Shown: positions 9,620 through 18,634 of the stretch, piece by piece
Layout: the number at the start of each line of letters is the position of its first letter
Numbering within the stretch: the first letter of the stretch is position 1
The notes under the pieces: model-generated
Database searches by the model: none
Seen by the model: the letters and a program-made list of their open reading frames with translations, nothing else
What the model was told of the DNA's origin: nothing
Translations under genes and position numbers: made by a program
Assembly (NCBI RefSeq): GCF_002269125.1
Contig: NZ_NQKI01000018.1
Location: 1-64,000, forward strand
DNA: 64,000 nucleotides
Reading direction: 5' to 3'
Source: Pseudomonas lundensis
GTDB taxonomy: Bacteria; Pseudomonadota; Gammaproteobacteria; Pseudomonadales; Pseudomonadaceae

Positions 9620-11194
9620 TTAGGATGGCGTAGGTGCTGCCGCTGGCTCTTGAGTCGGGCGGATGATGTTAGGCGTCTCACTTACTTCAATACTGTTAAC
9701 GCTGCTGCGTTCGTTAGCGAAACCGCTATCGACCTGGGGTTGATTGCTCCCGAATTCACCACCCATAGTCGCGGCATGTTCCATTCCAGGTACGGATATA
9801 GCCGCCAGAATGCCAGCGCCACGGGTCAGCGCATTGGCCACCTGATGCCCACTGATGCCGCTACCCTCCTGCTGAGAGGTATGCGGCGAGCTGCTGCCGC
9901 CCTGAACGCCTTGTGGGGTCGCCTGCGGTTGCCCCTCACCTGCGCTGCCTTTGGTATTGTTATGTCTTTGAGCCGAGTTACTGGACTGTTTCACCCATTC
10001 GCTTGGTTGTGGTCCTGAGCCGCTAACGTTAGGGACGCCGGAGTTACTACCGCCAGCTTTGGCACCAGCCGATTTGGCGGCAGAGCTGCCACCAGTACTG
10101 GAGCCGAGGCTAGCGCCAAATGGCTCAGTGCGGGCTGAGCCAGAACCACCAGCTCCGGTGGCACTACCACCGGTAAAGCTAGAGTTGATCGAGTTGGCTA
10201 ACCCACCAACTGCTTCACCTGTCTTGCTACCGGTAGCGCCAAGTCCTCCCGCCACTGCCGCACCTGCTGTTGCAATTGACGCTGTAGCTGTTACTGCGGC
10301 TGCTATTGCTGTAGTAGCCATGCTACCAATCCCGGTGCCACCACCCATAGACGAGCCGTTAATCATGCCCGCTATCAATTCGGGGATGGTTTTTGTCAGA
10401 TAGGCACAGACCAACGACAACCCAATCAAGGTCATAAGAGACGCCTCATCATTGATATATGCAGCTCGCCATTGCTCTGCGACTGTCAGAACAAGACCAA
10501 CTATGAGTGTCACCATAAATAACTTGGCACCCACAGAAACGGTATAGCGAACAATGGCTAAGGTGTACTCCCGCGTCCATTGTGATGCGCCAAAGCCCAT
10601 AAACAAAACAGCGGCATTTATAACAACGTAAGCTTCGATCAAGGTCACAAAGACAAACGCTGCAATGAACGAAAAGCAGAGAAGAACAAGGAGGCCAGCT
10701 AAGGCAACAACAAAATTTAGTGACCCATTAAAAAAACTTATTCCGCTTAGGATTGCCCGCGAAAAATCAACCGCCATAGCAAACATATCACCCGGCATTA
10801 GCTCAGGGGTTGGTAAGTTTGCTGCGTGCGCGCCTGCTTGCCTGAAGCTGCTAATTATGTATCCGGTCCACTCTGTTGAGTGGTCAAGAAGGATGTTGAA
10901 AAATCCGATTATCATAATAAATCGGATCAATTCCCCGATTAGCTCTCCGAAATCCGCCTGTTTGAAGATCAGTGGGACAAATGTCCATATAAATTGGATA
11001 AGAGCCAAACTCCAAAATACAGTAACGGCATTGCCATGAAGGCGAGGCCCCCAACTGTTAGATGCCTGCTGTATTAATTGTAGAAGTCCAGTCATTGATG
11101 TGTTGCTTTGTGCCAAGTCAAGTTCAGCAGCGATTGCACTGCCGAAGGGAAGTAGTGCTACTAAAATTATTGCGTAAATCGCTAATTTTCTCAT
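9620..11194 (-). CDS. trbL: P-type conjugative transfer protein TrbL (VirB6-like)
   Basis: A 524-residue polytopic inner-membrane protein. A signal peptide (cleavage near GSAIAAE, residue 22) is followed by six or so membrane segments between about 45 and 255, including the conserved WGPRLHGNAVTVFWSLALIQ and TLIEAYVVINAAVLFMGFG stretches of TrbL/VirB6. After that comes a long Gly/Ser/Ala-rich tail (about 270-524), typical of TrbL. TrbL forms part of the inner-membrane channel of P-type type IV secretion. It starts 2 bases after the trbK-like gene with GGGA 8 bases upstream. The rest of the trb set (trbB-I) is absent. Confidence 0.9.
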   Translation of the reverse strand: MRKLAIYAIILVALLPFGSAIAAELDLAQSNTSMTGLLQLIQQASNSWGPRLHGNAVTVFWSLALIQFIWTFVPLIFKQADFGELIGELIRFIMIIGFFNILLDHSTEWTGYIISSFRQAGAHAANLPTPELMPGDMFAMAVDFSRAILSGISFFNGSLNFVVALAGLLVLLCFSFIAAFVFVTLIEAYVVINAAVLFMGFGASQWTREYTLAIVRYTVSVGAKLFMVTLIVGLVLTVAEQWRAAYINDEASLMTLIGLSLVCAYLTKTIPELIAGMINGSSMGGGTGIGSMATTAIAAAVTATASIATAGAAVAGGLGATGSKTGEAVGGLANSINSSFTGGSATGAGGSGSARTEPFGASLGSSTGGSSAAKSAGAKAGGSNSGVPNVSGSGPQPSEWVKQSSNSAQRHNNTKGSAGEGQPQATPQGVQGGSSSPHTSQQEGSGISGHQVANALTRGAGILAAISVPGMEHAATMGGEFGSNQPQVDSGFANERSSVNSIEVSETPNIIRPTQEPAAAPTPS

Positions 11195-11196
11195 AA

Positions 11197-11367
11197 TTAA
11201 AATCCCTGAGACTGGCCGCGAATATTTGGGCGTTCTTGGAATTTATTTACGGTTTTCTCAGAGGCTTCTGAGCAACCATTTACGTTTGAAATCACGTTAT
11301 TTAAAATTGCGCCACTAACTCCAGATGCAGCGAGTAGAGCAGTCAGAAACCATTTTGAAATTGTCAT
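11197..11367 (-). CDS. Small TrbK-position protein with a TrbJ-like tail
   Basis: A 56-residue protein between trbJ and trbL, the position of trbK (entry exclusion) in RP4. It starts MTISKWFLTALLAASGVSGA, one membrane or signal segment, and has one Cys (residue 32) that does not fit a lipobox. Its last 14 residues, FQERPNIRGQSQGF, match the last 14 of TrbJ just upstream (FQARPNTRGPSRGF) at 10 positions. A GAGGG ribosome site sits before the ATG, overlapping the trbJ end. It may act in exclusion or be a partly duplicated piece of trbJ. Confidence 0.6.
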   Translation of the reverse strand: MTISKWFLTALLAASGVSGAILNNVISNVNGCSEASEKTVNKFQERPNIRGQSQGF

Positions 11368-11369
11368 GA

Positions 11370-12176
11370 TCAAAACCCTCGAGATGGACCGCGAGTATTG
11401 GGGCGGGCTTGAAACTGCTCGGCAGCTGCATCACTGGTTGCTTGACGGTCCGTTTCAAGAGCCAGGTAATTAGCTTGTGCGGTGATTTGAGTCGCCACTA
11501 AGTCACGCAGTTTTTGGAGTTGCTGCACATTGGAGACGGCAATTTCGTTTCCGGCTTGAATTGCTTGCATTCGACCTGCCGACGACTGAGAACGATTCAC
11601 TAGTTGTTTTAGGTGTGCGTCTTCATCGGCAAAGGTACTGATGTTCATGCCTGCCGACTTCATTGCAGTTTTGACACTATCAAACCCTTTGCTTGCCCAT
11701 ATTTTGAACTGTTCCGATGTGCTGCTAGAAGCTGTGCCGCTCGACTGGTAGAAGTTGTTTAAGTGTTTTTCATAATCAGGATACTGCGCGTTAAACTGAG
11801 TTTCGATACTCTCTACGTTTCGGCCTAGAGACTGCGCTTGGTTATAGATGTTGGCCACTCGCTCCATATCATTGTTAATGCTGATAAACATACTGTTAGG
11901 CAACGAAAGTCCTTGTGTGATCATGTTGTTGTATTGTTGGATTTGCGTTGAGAGTTGTTCGGCTGTGTGCAGCGTTGTGTTGACTGCTTCTGCGTACTCA
12001 AACATTTGTTGATAAAATGTCGAGCAGTTGGAGCAATAAATGGCGTAGGCGGGTGTGTTTGTAGAAATGTACAGGCAGCTACCGAGTATCGAAGCGATAA
12101 AGGTATTAATTAATGGTTTTTTGTGTGCGATTAATGAGCTAAGGGTTGGCTTGATTTTTAGTTGTTTATTTTTCAT
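11370..12176 (-). CDS. trbJ: P-type conjugative transfer protein TrbJ (VirB5-like)
   Basis: A 268-residue exported protein. The N-terminus has a basic region and a hydrophobic stretch ending TPAYA, a likely signal-peptidase site near residue 46. The mature part is mostly helical (YQQMFEYAEAVNTTLHTAEQLSTQIQQYNNMITQGLSLPN ... QLQKLRDLVATQITAQANYLALETDRQ), the usual TrbJ pattern with its LQKLR-x-L-x4-I-x-AQ core. TrbJ/VirB5 proteins are pilus-tip or adhesion components of P-type mating apparatus. First gene of the minus-strand trbJ-trbK-like-trbL cluster. The C-terminal tail is repeated in the next gene. Confidence 0.88.
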   Translation of the reverse strand: MKNKQLKIKPTLSSLIAHKKPLINTFIASILGSCLYISTNTPAYAIYCSNCSTFYQQMFEYAEAVNTTLHTAEQLSTQIQQYNNMITQGLSLPNSMFISINNDMERVANIYNQAQSLGRNVESIETQFNAQYPDYEKHLNNFYQSSGTASSSTSEQFKIWASKGFDSVKTAMKSAGMNISTFADEDAHLKQLVNRSQSSAGRMQAIQAGNEIAVSNVQQLQKLRDLVATQITAQANYLALETDRQATSDAAAEQFQARPNTRGPSRGF

Positions 12177-12288
12177 TGGTGATCTTCACTTTGTTGTTTG
12201 GTTGTCTTTCATTATCGTCGTTTATTTTGATAAGGAAAGAGTGTGTCAGTTGATGGACATTTGATGGACAAAAAATATGGAGCCCAGA

Positions 12289-12462
12289 ATGAATTCTGTA
12301 GGCTGGTCGCTATTTTTAATGCTGAATTTATTTGGTGGTTATACCTACGTCAGATTCATCGAAAAAGCTACGCTAAGTAATTGCGTGCGGATATCATTTG
12401 GTGTTTTTGGTGTGGTTTTGTATTTCACTCGCAGGAGTACGCGCAGCGGACCACTGGAGTAA
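12289..12462 (+). CDS. Possible small two-span membrane protein
   Basis: A 57-residue frame (MNSVGWSLFLMLNLFGGYTY and onward) divergent from trbJ. It has a GGAG ribosome site 6 bases before the ATG at 12289 and two hydrophobic stretches. No family is recognised and composition is AT-rich like its surroundings. It could equally be a chance frame. The stretch from 12463 to 12810 holds no gene I can support. Confidence 0.3.
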   Translation: MNSVGWSLFLMLNLFGGYTYVRFIEKATLSNCVRISFGVFGVVLYFTRRSTRSGPLE

Positions 12463-12810
12463 TAATCACAAGACGCGCTGTGCATTTGAGTAGGAAGTGG
12501 GGTTGTTATGTTTTATATGTCGAGTTAGATATTTTGTAAATTGTGTATAGCCAGATTTTAGGCGGACCGAGAAAGCCTCATGAATCCATATCAAGGAATA
12601 GCCTTAATTAACCTTGCTTTTTATTTTGTTCGCGATGGCTATGAATGATGCGCGGCCGTCCCCACGTCTAGCCTGTGTGTCTATTCCGAGTGTTTTGTTT
12701 TGGGTGCTCACATGTCAGTCCTGTGTTTTTAATTCCTATGGCTAGTATAGGTATGCAAGAAGAAATAATGGAGGTTGGCGCAACTTAATTAGGTGGGGAG
12801 CTGTCTCAAG

Positions 12811-12890
12811 GCAACTTAAGGCAACTTAAGGCAACTTAAGGCAACTTAAGGCAACTTAAGGCAACTTAAGGCAACTTAAGGCAACTTAAG
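12811..12890 (+). repeat. Eight perfect tandem copies of GCAACTTAAG
   Basis: GCAACTTAAG is repeated eight times without a mismatch over 80 bases. Partial copies lie on both sides (GCAACTTAAT at 12779, GCAACTC at 12901, and GAGTTGC inverted at 12934). The 10-base period is one helical turn, so each copy faces the same side of the helix. It ends about 60 bases before the oriT-like nic motif. Confidence 0.95.
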
Positions 12891-12949
12891 TAAAATTAAC
12901 GCAACTCGGCGCGATTGGTTTGTAAGTTGGATAGAGTTGCCTAATAACC

Positions 12950-13103
12950 GAAGGCAAGATGTGTGTTGTACGGGTACGGGCAAGCCCGCCCCCGTTCAAC
13001 CCCTCCTCTTATTCGCCTTCGGCTCAACGGATCTCGCTCGCGAGGCAGGCAGCCGCTGCCGCGTCTAAGAGCAAAAGTGCAGTGGTAAAAACAGGGGGCA
13101 ATC
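12950..13103 (+). other. RP4-like origin of transfer (oriT)
   Basis: Immediately upstream of traJ the sequence follows the RP4 oriT plan in the same orientation. There is a nic-like GGCAAGATG (12953-12961; CATCTTGCC on the nicked strand, against TATCCTGCC in RP4), then an inverted repeat CGGGCAAGCCCG (12977-12988) inside a larger G/C-rich dyad. After that come CTTATTCGCC (13008-13017), GGCTCAACGG (13021-13030) and GCGAGGC (13040-13046). The last three blocks appear almost letter for letter in the RP4 traJ leader as I recall it. Confidence 0.72.
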
Positions 13104-13475
13104 ATGACAGGCGACACCAAAGAAAAGGCCCCGGCTCGTCGACGCAGCAAGCCAATCGAGGTTTGGGTTTCTGACGAGGAGAAGTCGGCGATCACAGAGA
13201 AAGCTAACGAAGCTGGTTTGTCTCGGTCCGGTTATCTTCGCGCCCTTGGCTTGAGCACGCCAATCCGTTCGGTCGTTGATCTGAAGGCGGTGGCCGATCT
13301 CGCTAAAGTCAACGGCGACTTGGGTCGGGTCGCGGGCTTGCTGAAACTATGGCTTGTGGAAAAAAACGGCCACGGCGCAAGGCCAATCGAGATTGAGCGG
13401 ATGATGATCGAGTTTCGTGAATTGCAGGCAGGAGTCCGAGAGAAAATGAGTGCTATCGTCTTTGCTCGAAGATAG
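13104..13475 (+). CDS. traJ: TraJ-type oriT-binding relaxosome protein
   Basis: A 123-residue protein resembling RP4 TraJ. A basic N-terminus is followed by a ribbon-helix-helix segment (PIEVWVSDEEKSAITEKANEAGLSRSGYLRALG), then VVDLKAVADLAKVNGDLGRVAGLLKLWL, where NGDLGR-x2-GLLKLWL is the TraJ/MobC family signature. RP4 TraJ binds the inverted repeat beside nic and recruits the TraI relaxase. The ATG has a GGGGG ribosome site 6 bases upstream. No relaxase gene follows, which is unusual: in RP4 traI lies directly downstream. The 181 bases to the next gene hold nothing I recognise. Confidence 0.88.
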   Translation: MTGDTKEKAPARRRSKPIEVWVSDEEKSAITEKANEAGLSRSGYLRALGLSTPIRSVVDLKAVADLAKVNGDLGRVAGLLKLWLVEKNGHGARPIEIERMMIEFRELQAGVREKMSAIVFARR

Positions 13476-13656
13476 CGATAGCCCATATGTGCTGCTTTTC
13501 TTTCTCTGGACTGTGCAATCCAATCGAGTAGTAGGACTGATGGGAGTAGCGGGGCTTTAAGCTGGATCTTTGTGGTGATAATCCCGCGCTGAGGCAGCAT
13601 TCAATTGCTAGAATGCCGCATTTCTCTTCTGTTAGCCGCCTTGAAAGGAAATGCAC

Positions 13657-16600
13657 ATGTCGGTTCTTGCTACGCTTTTGGAATCGTACCGTACCGCCTC
13701 AGTTACCGAACGCGAAAAAGGCACCTACTTCGAAGAGCTAATATGCGCCTACCTGCGCAATGAGGCTACCTATCGCGATCTGTACGACAAGGTGTGGATG
13801 TACGGCGACTGGGCTAAGGAGCATGGGCAGGACGGTCGCGACACCGGCATCGACTTGGTGGCGCGTACCCAAGGTACCGGCGAATACCACGCCATCCAGT
13901 GCAAGCTGTACGCTGAGGGTTATCGCGTCCAGAAGAAGGATATCGATAGCTTCTTCACCGCCTCGGGAAAAGCACCGTTCTCGCATCGTATCATCGTCAC
14001 CACGACCAATAACTGGAGCGGACACGCCGAGGACGCATTGCAGGGTCAGCACCAGTCAATCAACAAGATCGACTTGCAAGCCTTGGAAGACAGCCAAATT
14101 GACTGGGCCAAATACCAACCCAACCAGCCTGTTGCCCTGAAGGCGCGTAAACAACTGCGGGATCATCAACAGACCGCACTGAATGCAACCGCTGCCGGCC
14201 TCAAAGATGCCGAACGTGGCAAGCTGATCATGGCCTGCGGCACTGGCAAAACCTTTACTAGCCTCAAGATTGCTGAAAAGCTAGCTGGCAAGGGCAAGCG
14301 TGTACTGTTCCTAGTGCCGAGTCTGTCATTGCTGTCGCAGACGCTAACCGAGTGGACGCAGGAAAGCGAAACGCCGCTCCACAGCTTTGCCGTGTGCTCC
14401 GACAGCGACGTGGGCAAGAAGCGTAAGGCCGATGAAGACACCGTACAGGTGTTCACCCATGAGCTGCGTTACCCGGCCACCACCAAGGCGGATCGCCTCG
14501 CGGCAGAAATGCTCAAGCGCCATGACGGCGAGCATATGAGCGTGGTGTTCTCGACTTATCACTCCATCGATGTGATCAGCCGCGCCCAGCACGAATATGA
14601 CCTAGCAGCGTTTGACCTAGTGGTCTGCGACGAAGCGCACCGTACAACCGGCGCCACCTTCGGCGAGGATGATGAAAGCACTTTCGTACGTATCCATGAT
14701 GCCGACTACATCCGCGCAGCCAAGCGCCTGTACATGACTGCCACGCCCCGTATTTATGGCGACAACGCCAAGATCAAAGCCGAGTCAGGCGAAGTCACCC
14801 TCTGCTCGATGGACGATGAAGCGCTGTACGGCAAAGAGCTGTTTGTCATCAACTTCTCCGAGGCTGTTCAGCGTGGCTTGCTCACCGACTACAAGGTGCT
14901 GGTGCTCACTGTTGAAGAAAGCGCCATCAGCCGCCGCCTTCAAGACTTGCTGAAAGACGAAGACAACCAGCTCAAGGTGGATGATGCCGCCAAAATCGTC
15001 GGCTGCTGGAAAGCGCTGGCCAAGCAAGGGCTAGCAGAAAACCTAGTAGGCGATGATCAGCCCATGAAGCGTGCCGTGGCCTTCTGCCAAGTCATCGCAC
15101 CCAACTATAAGGGCACCAAGCACAAGGTCAGCTCTATCAATATCGCCAGTATGTTTAAGTCGGTGGTGGAGGCTTACCAGGAGTCGGAAGAAATAGATGA
15201 GGCTTCACGCATCATTTGCGAAGCCGAGCACGTCGATGGAGGCATGAATGCCAGCCAGAAAGAAGCCAAACTCGACTGGCTTAAGGAAGAGGCTCCGGTC
15301 AACACCTGTCGCATCCTCAGTAATGTGCGCTGCTTGTCTGAGGGTGTAGACGTACCTGCCTTGGATGCAGTGCTATTCCTTACCCCGCGTAACTCCCAGG
15401 TGGACGTTGTGCAGTCAGTAGGCCGGGTGATGCGCAACGCCCCAGGCAAGAAACGCGGCTATGTCGTGCTACCCGTGGTCATTCCGGCTGGTATGGAACC
15501 CCACGAAGCACTTAACGACAACCAGACATACAAGGTCGTTTGGCAGGTGCTCCAGGCGCTGCGCTCCCATGATGACAGCTTCGACGCGATGGTTAATAAG
15601 CTTGATCTGATCGGATCAGACCCACGCAAGATGGAAGTTATCGCCATCACTGACAAGGTCGATAAGAAGTCGAAGAAAGGCAGTGGCACGAGCAACGGCA
15701 AGGCCGGCAAAGGTGGATTCGGCATCGGTAGCAAAAAACACGATGCCGAAGGCCAGATGACCCAACAGGCTGATTTGACCTACGAAGTGGGTGAGATCGA
15801 AAAAGCTATCTACGCCAAGATCGTTGAGAAATGTGGTAACCGCCACCACTGGGAAGACTGGGCCAACGACATCGCCAAGATCGCCCGCACCCATATCGAC
15901 CGTATCCAAGGCATCTTGGCGAACCCATGCAACACTCAGGAAAATGCGGCATTCAATGCCTTCGCCACCGAGCTGCGTGACGACCTCAACGACAGCATCA
16001 GCGATGGCGAGATTGTCGAAATGCTCGCCCAGCACTTGGTAACCAAGCCGGTGTTTGATGCGCTGTTTGATGAATACAGTTTTGCCAGCCACAACCCAAT
16101 GTCCAAGGCCATGCAAGGCGTGCTGGACGCGCTCCACGAGCATCAACTAGCCAAGGAAACTGACACTCTAGAGAAGTTCTACGCCAGCGTGCGTCAACGC
16201 GCTGCGGGCATCGACAACGCACACGGCAAACAAAAAATTATTGTCGAGCTATACGACAAGTTCTTCCGCAACGCCTTCCCCAAGATGACCGAGCGCTTGG
16301 GTATCGTTTACACCCCGGTCGAGGTGGTGGACTTCATCCTCCACAGCGTCAACCACCTTCTGAAACAGGAGTTCGGCCAGACCCTCGGCAGTAAAGGCGT
16401 CCACATCATCGACCCGTTCACTGGCACAGGCACCTTCATTACCCGCCTGATCCAGTCGGGCCTGATCAAACCGAATGAGTTGCCGCACAAATACAGACAC
16501 GAGATCCACGCCAACGAGCTGGTTCTGTTGGCTTACTACATCGCCGCCATCAACATCGAAGCGGCCTACCATGGCGAAATGAACGAAGAATACACCCCGT

Positions 16601-18549
16601 TTGAAGGTATCTGCCTGACCGACACCTTCCAGATGTATGAGAAGGACGACCTGGTAGACGCCCTGCTGGAGGACAACAGTGCCCGTCGCAAGCGGCAGAA
16701 AGCGTTGGATATTCGGGTGATTGTGGGCAATCCGCCCTATTCTGCGGGACAGAAAAGCGAGAATGATGACGCCGCCAATATAAGCTACCCATCATTAGAT
16801 AAGCGTATAGAAGAAACATACGTTAATAGATCTTCAAATAAAATGGGCAAGAGTAAGGCTTATGATTCATATATTCGTGCTATTCGCTGGGCCTCAGACC
16901 GCATCGGTAATGCAGGGATAATTGGGTTTGTCACAAATGCTGGATTTCTGGACTCCAATTCTGCTGACGGACTACGCCTTTGCTTGGCGGAAGAGTTCTC
17001 CAGCCTTTATGTGTTTCACCTGCGCGGAAACCAGCGTACCAGCGGCGAAACCTCCCGTAAGGAAGGCGGCAAGATTTTTGGCAGTGGAAGTCGTGCCCCC
17101 ATTGCCATTTCTCTGTTAGTCAAAAACCCCGAAGCGGAGGCTCACGGGCAGATCAACTTCCACGATATTGGCGACTGTCTTAGCCGCGAAGATAAGCTGG
17201 AGAAGATTGTCAGCTATGCCAGTGTTGCCGGTATTCCTGGCTGGCAGCATGTAGTCCCCGACGAGCATGGTGATTGGATCAAGCAAAGAGATACATCATT
17301 TAATAACCATATCTCTATAGGGAATAAATCATCGAAAAGCGAATCTGTAATTTTCACTACATATTCTATCGGTGTTCTTAGTAATAGAGACTCTTGGATA
17401 TATAATTCTTCCAAAAAAACTCTTGAGCAAGTTGTAAGAGGTACGGTGGCTGCCTATAAGGAGGAGTTGTTGAAATATTCCGGCCTGCCGGCAGAAGAGG
17501 TTGAGAAAAAAATCAAGCGCAGTGATCCAAGGATTAAATGGTCTTCAGATGTCATAAAAAAGTTGGCAAAAGGACTGGATTATTCTTTCGATCCTAGTGT
17601 TCTTAGAGTTTGGCAATATCGCCCGTTTTCAAGGTATTGGCATTATTCAAGCAAGATGTGGAATTGGTCACATCACTTAATGCCCCGTTTTTTTCCTACG
17701 CCAGATACTGGAAATATTGTTATATGTGTACATGGCGTTGGAATGAGCAAGCAATTTTCGGCCCTTGCCTCTAATGTACTTCCTGAAAAGCAATTTTTAG
17801 CAAATGGCCAATGCTTTCCGATGTATTTGTACGAGTCCGCGGCAGAAAGCGACCAGATTAATTTTGATGGCACGGACGATCTGTTCAGCGAAAAAGCCGT
17901 CAAGTCCGGCGCCTGCAAAACGGGCTATACCCGTAAGGATGCCATCACGGACGCTGGCCTGGCTCACTTTCAAGTGGCCTATCCCAGCGAGCAGATAAGC
18001 AAGCAAGACCTGTTCTACTACGTCTACGGCGTCCTGCATTCCTCGGACTACCGTGAAAGCTTTGCTGACAACCTGAGTAAGGAGCTGCCGCGCATTCCGG
18101 CAGTCAAAAAAGCTGCAGACTTCTGGGCCTTCAGTAAAGCCGGCCGCGACCTGGCCGACCTTCACTTGAACTACGAAACCGTCGAGCTATACCCGCTGAC
18201 CATCGAATCCAAGGGCGCGCTCACCAACGCTGATTACCGAGTGGAGAATATGAAGTTTGCCAAGAAGGGTGACAAGACCACCGTCATCTACAACCACCGC
18301 ATCACCCTTAAAGGCATCCCCGAGGGGGCATGGGATTACGTGGTCAATGGTAAGGCCGCACTCGACTGGGTGATGGAGCGCCAAGCAGTGCGCACCGACA
18401 AAGCCAGCGGCATCGTCAACGACGCCAACGATTGGGCCATCGAAACCATGGACAACCCCAAGTACCCACTGGAGCTGTTCCAACGTGTCGTGACTGTCAG
18501 TCTGAAAACCATGGGGATCGTGAACGGATTACCTGCCCTGGATATCTGA
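13657..18549 (+). CDS. Single-chain type ISP restriction-modification enzyme
   Basis: A 1630-residue polypeptide with the LlaGI/LlaBIII order. It has a Mrr-like PD-(D/E)xK nuclease (GIDLVA Asp66, QCK 81-83) and a superfamily 2 translocase (Walker A GTGKT at about 195-199, DEAH 325-328, TATPRIY, QSVGRVMR). A coupler follows, then a gamma-type adenine methyltransferase (DPFTGTGTF from Asp919, NPPY 1025-1028) and a C-terminal target-recognition domain. Such enzymes methylate one strand of an asymmetric site and cut foreign DNA after translocation. ATG 13657 is preferred over 13651 because AAGGA lies 7 bases upstream. Around 16755-16930 and 17280-17830 the DNA is strikingly AT-rich, unlike the rest of the gene. 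Confidence 0.92.
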   Translation: MSVLATLLESYRTASVTEREKGTYFEELICAYLRNEATYRDLYDKVWMYGDWAKEHGQDGRDTGIDLVARTQGTGEYHAIQCKLYAEGYRVQKKDIDSFFTASGKAPFSHRIIVTTTNNWSGHAEDALQGQHQSINKIDLQALEDSQIDWAKYQPNQPVALKARKQLRDHQQTALNATAAGLKDAERGKLIMACGTGKTFTSLKIAEKLAGKGKRVLFLVPSLSLLSQTLTEWTQESETPLHSFAVCSDSDVGKKRKADEDTVQVFTHELRYPATTKADRLAAEMLKRHDGEHMSVVFSTYHSIDVISRAQHEYDLAAFDLVVCDEAHRTTGATFGEDDESTFVRIHDADYIRAAKRLYMTATPRIYGDNAKIKAESGEVTLCSMDDEALYGKELFVINFSEAVQRGLLTDYKVLVLTVEESAISRRLQDLLKDEDNQLKVDDAAKIVGCWKALAKQGLAENLVGDDQPMKRAVAFCQVIAPNYKGTKHKVSSINIASMFKSVVEAYQESEEIDEASRIICEAEHVDGGMNASQKEAKLDWLKEEAPVNTCRILSNVRCLSEGVDVPALDAVLFLTPRNSQVDVVQSVGRVMRNAPGKKRGYVVLPVVIPAGMEPHEALNDNQTYKVVWQVLQALRSHDDSFDAMVNKLDLIGSDPRKMEVIAITDKVDKKSKKGSGTSNGKAGKGGFGIGSKKHDAEGQMTQQADLTYEVGEIEKAIYAKIVEKCGNRHHWEDWANDIAKIARTHIDRIQGILANPCNTQENAAFNAFATELRDDLNDSISDGEIVEMLAQHLVTKPVFDALFDEYSFASHNPMSKAMQGVLDALHEHQLAKETDTLEKFYASVRQRAAGIDNAHGKQKIIVELYDKFFRNAFPKMTERLGIVYTPVEVVDFILHSVNHLLKQEFGQTLGSKGVHIIDPFTGTGTFITRLIQSGLIKPNELPHKYRHEIHANELVLLAYYIAAINIEAAYHGEMNEEYTPFEGICLTDTFQMYEKDDLVDALLEDNSARRKRQKALDIRVIVGNPPYSAGQKSENDDAANISYPSLDKRIEETYVNRSSNKMGKSKAYDSYIRAIRWASDRIGNAGIIGFVTNAGFLDSNSADGLRLCLAEEFSSLYVFHLRGNQRTSGETSRKEGGKIFGSGSRAPIAISLLVKNPEAEAHGQINFHDIGDCLSREDKLEKIVSYASVAGIPGWQHVVPDEHGDWIKQRDTSFNNHISIGNKSSKSESVIFTTYSIGVLSNRDSWIYNSSKKTLEQVVRGTVAAYKEELLKYSGLPAEEVEKKIKRSDPRIKWSSDVIKKLAKGLDYSFDPSVLRVWQYRPFSRYWHYSSKMWNWSHHLMPRFFPTPDTGNIVICVHGVGMSKQFSALASNVLPEKQFLANGQCFPMYLYESAAESDQINFDGTDDLFSEKAVKSGACKTGYTRKDAITDAGLAHFQVAYPSEQISKQDLFYYVYGVLHSSDYRESFADNLSKELPRIPAVKKAADFWAFSKAGRDLADLHLNYETVELYPLTIESKGALTNADYRVENMKFAKKGDKTTVIYNHRITLKGIPEGAWDYVVNGKAALDWVMERQAVRTDKASGIVNDANDWAIETMDNPKYPLELFQRVVTVSLKTMGIVNGLPALDI

Positions 18550-18634
18550 TTCTGCGAGCTTGAGATGTTGATGCCGGCTTGGATGCTGGCTCAGCGTCCT
18601 ATGGATTGCATCGTCGCTAATGGACAGGTGAATT

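Noticed and set aside
12277..12288. Upstream ATG for the small gene at 12289
   Set aside because: The GGAG ribosome site fits the ATG at 12289 and lies inside the upstream extension.
12811..12890. CRISPR-like array
   Set aside because: The 10-base repeats are directly joined with no spacers and no cas genes are near.
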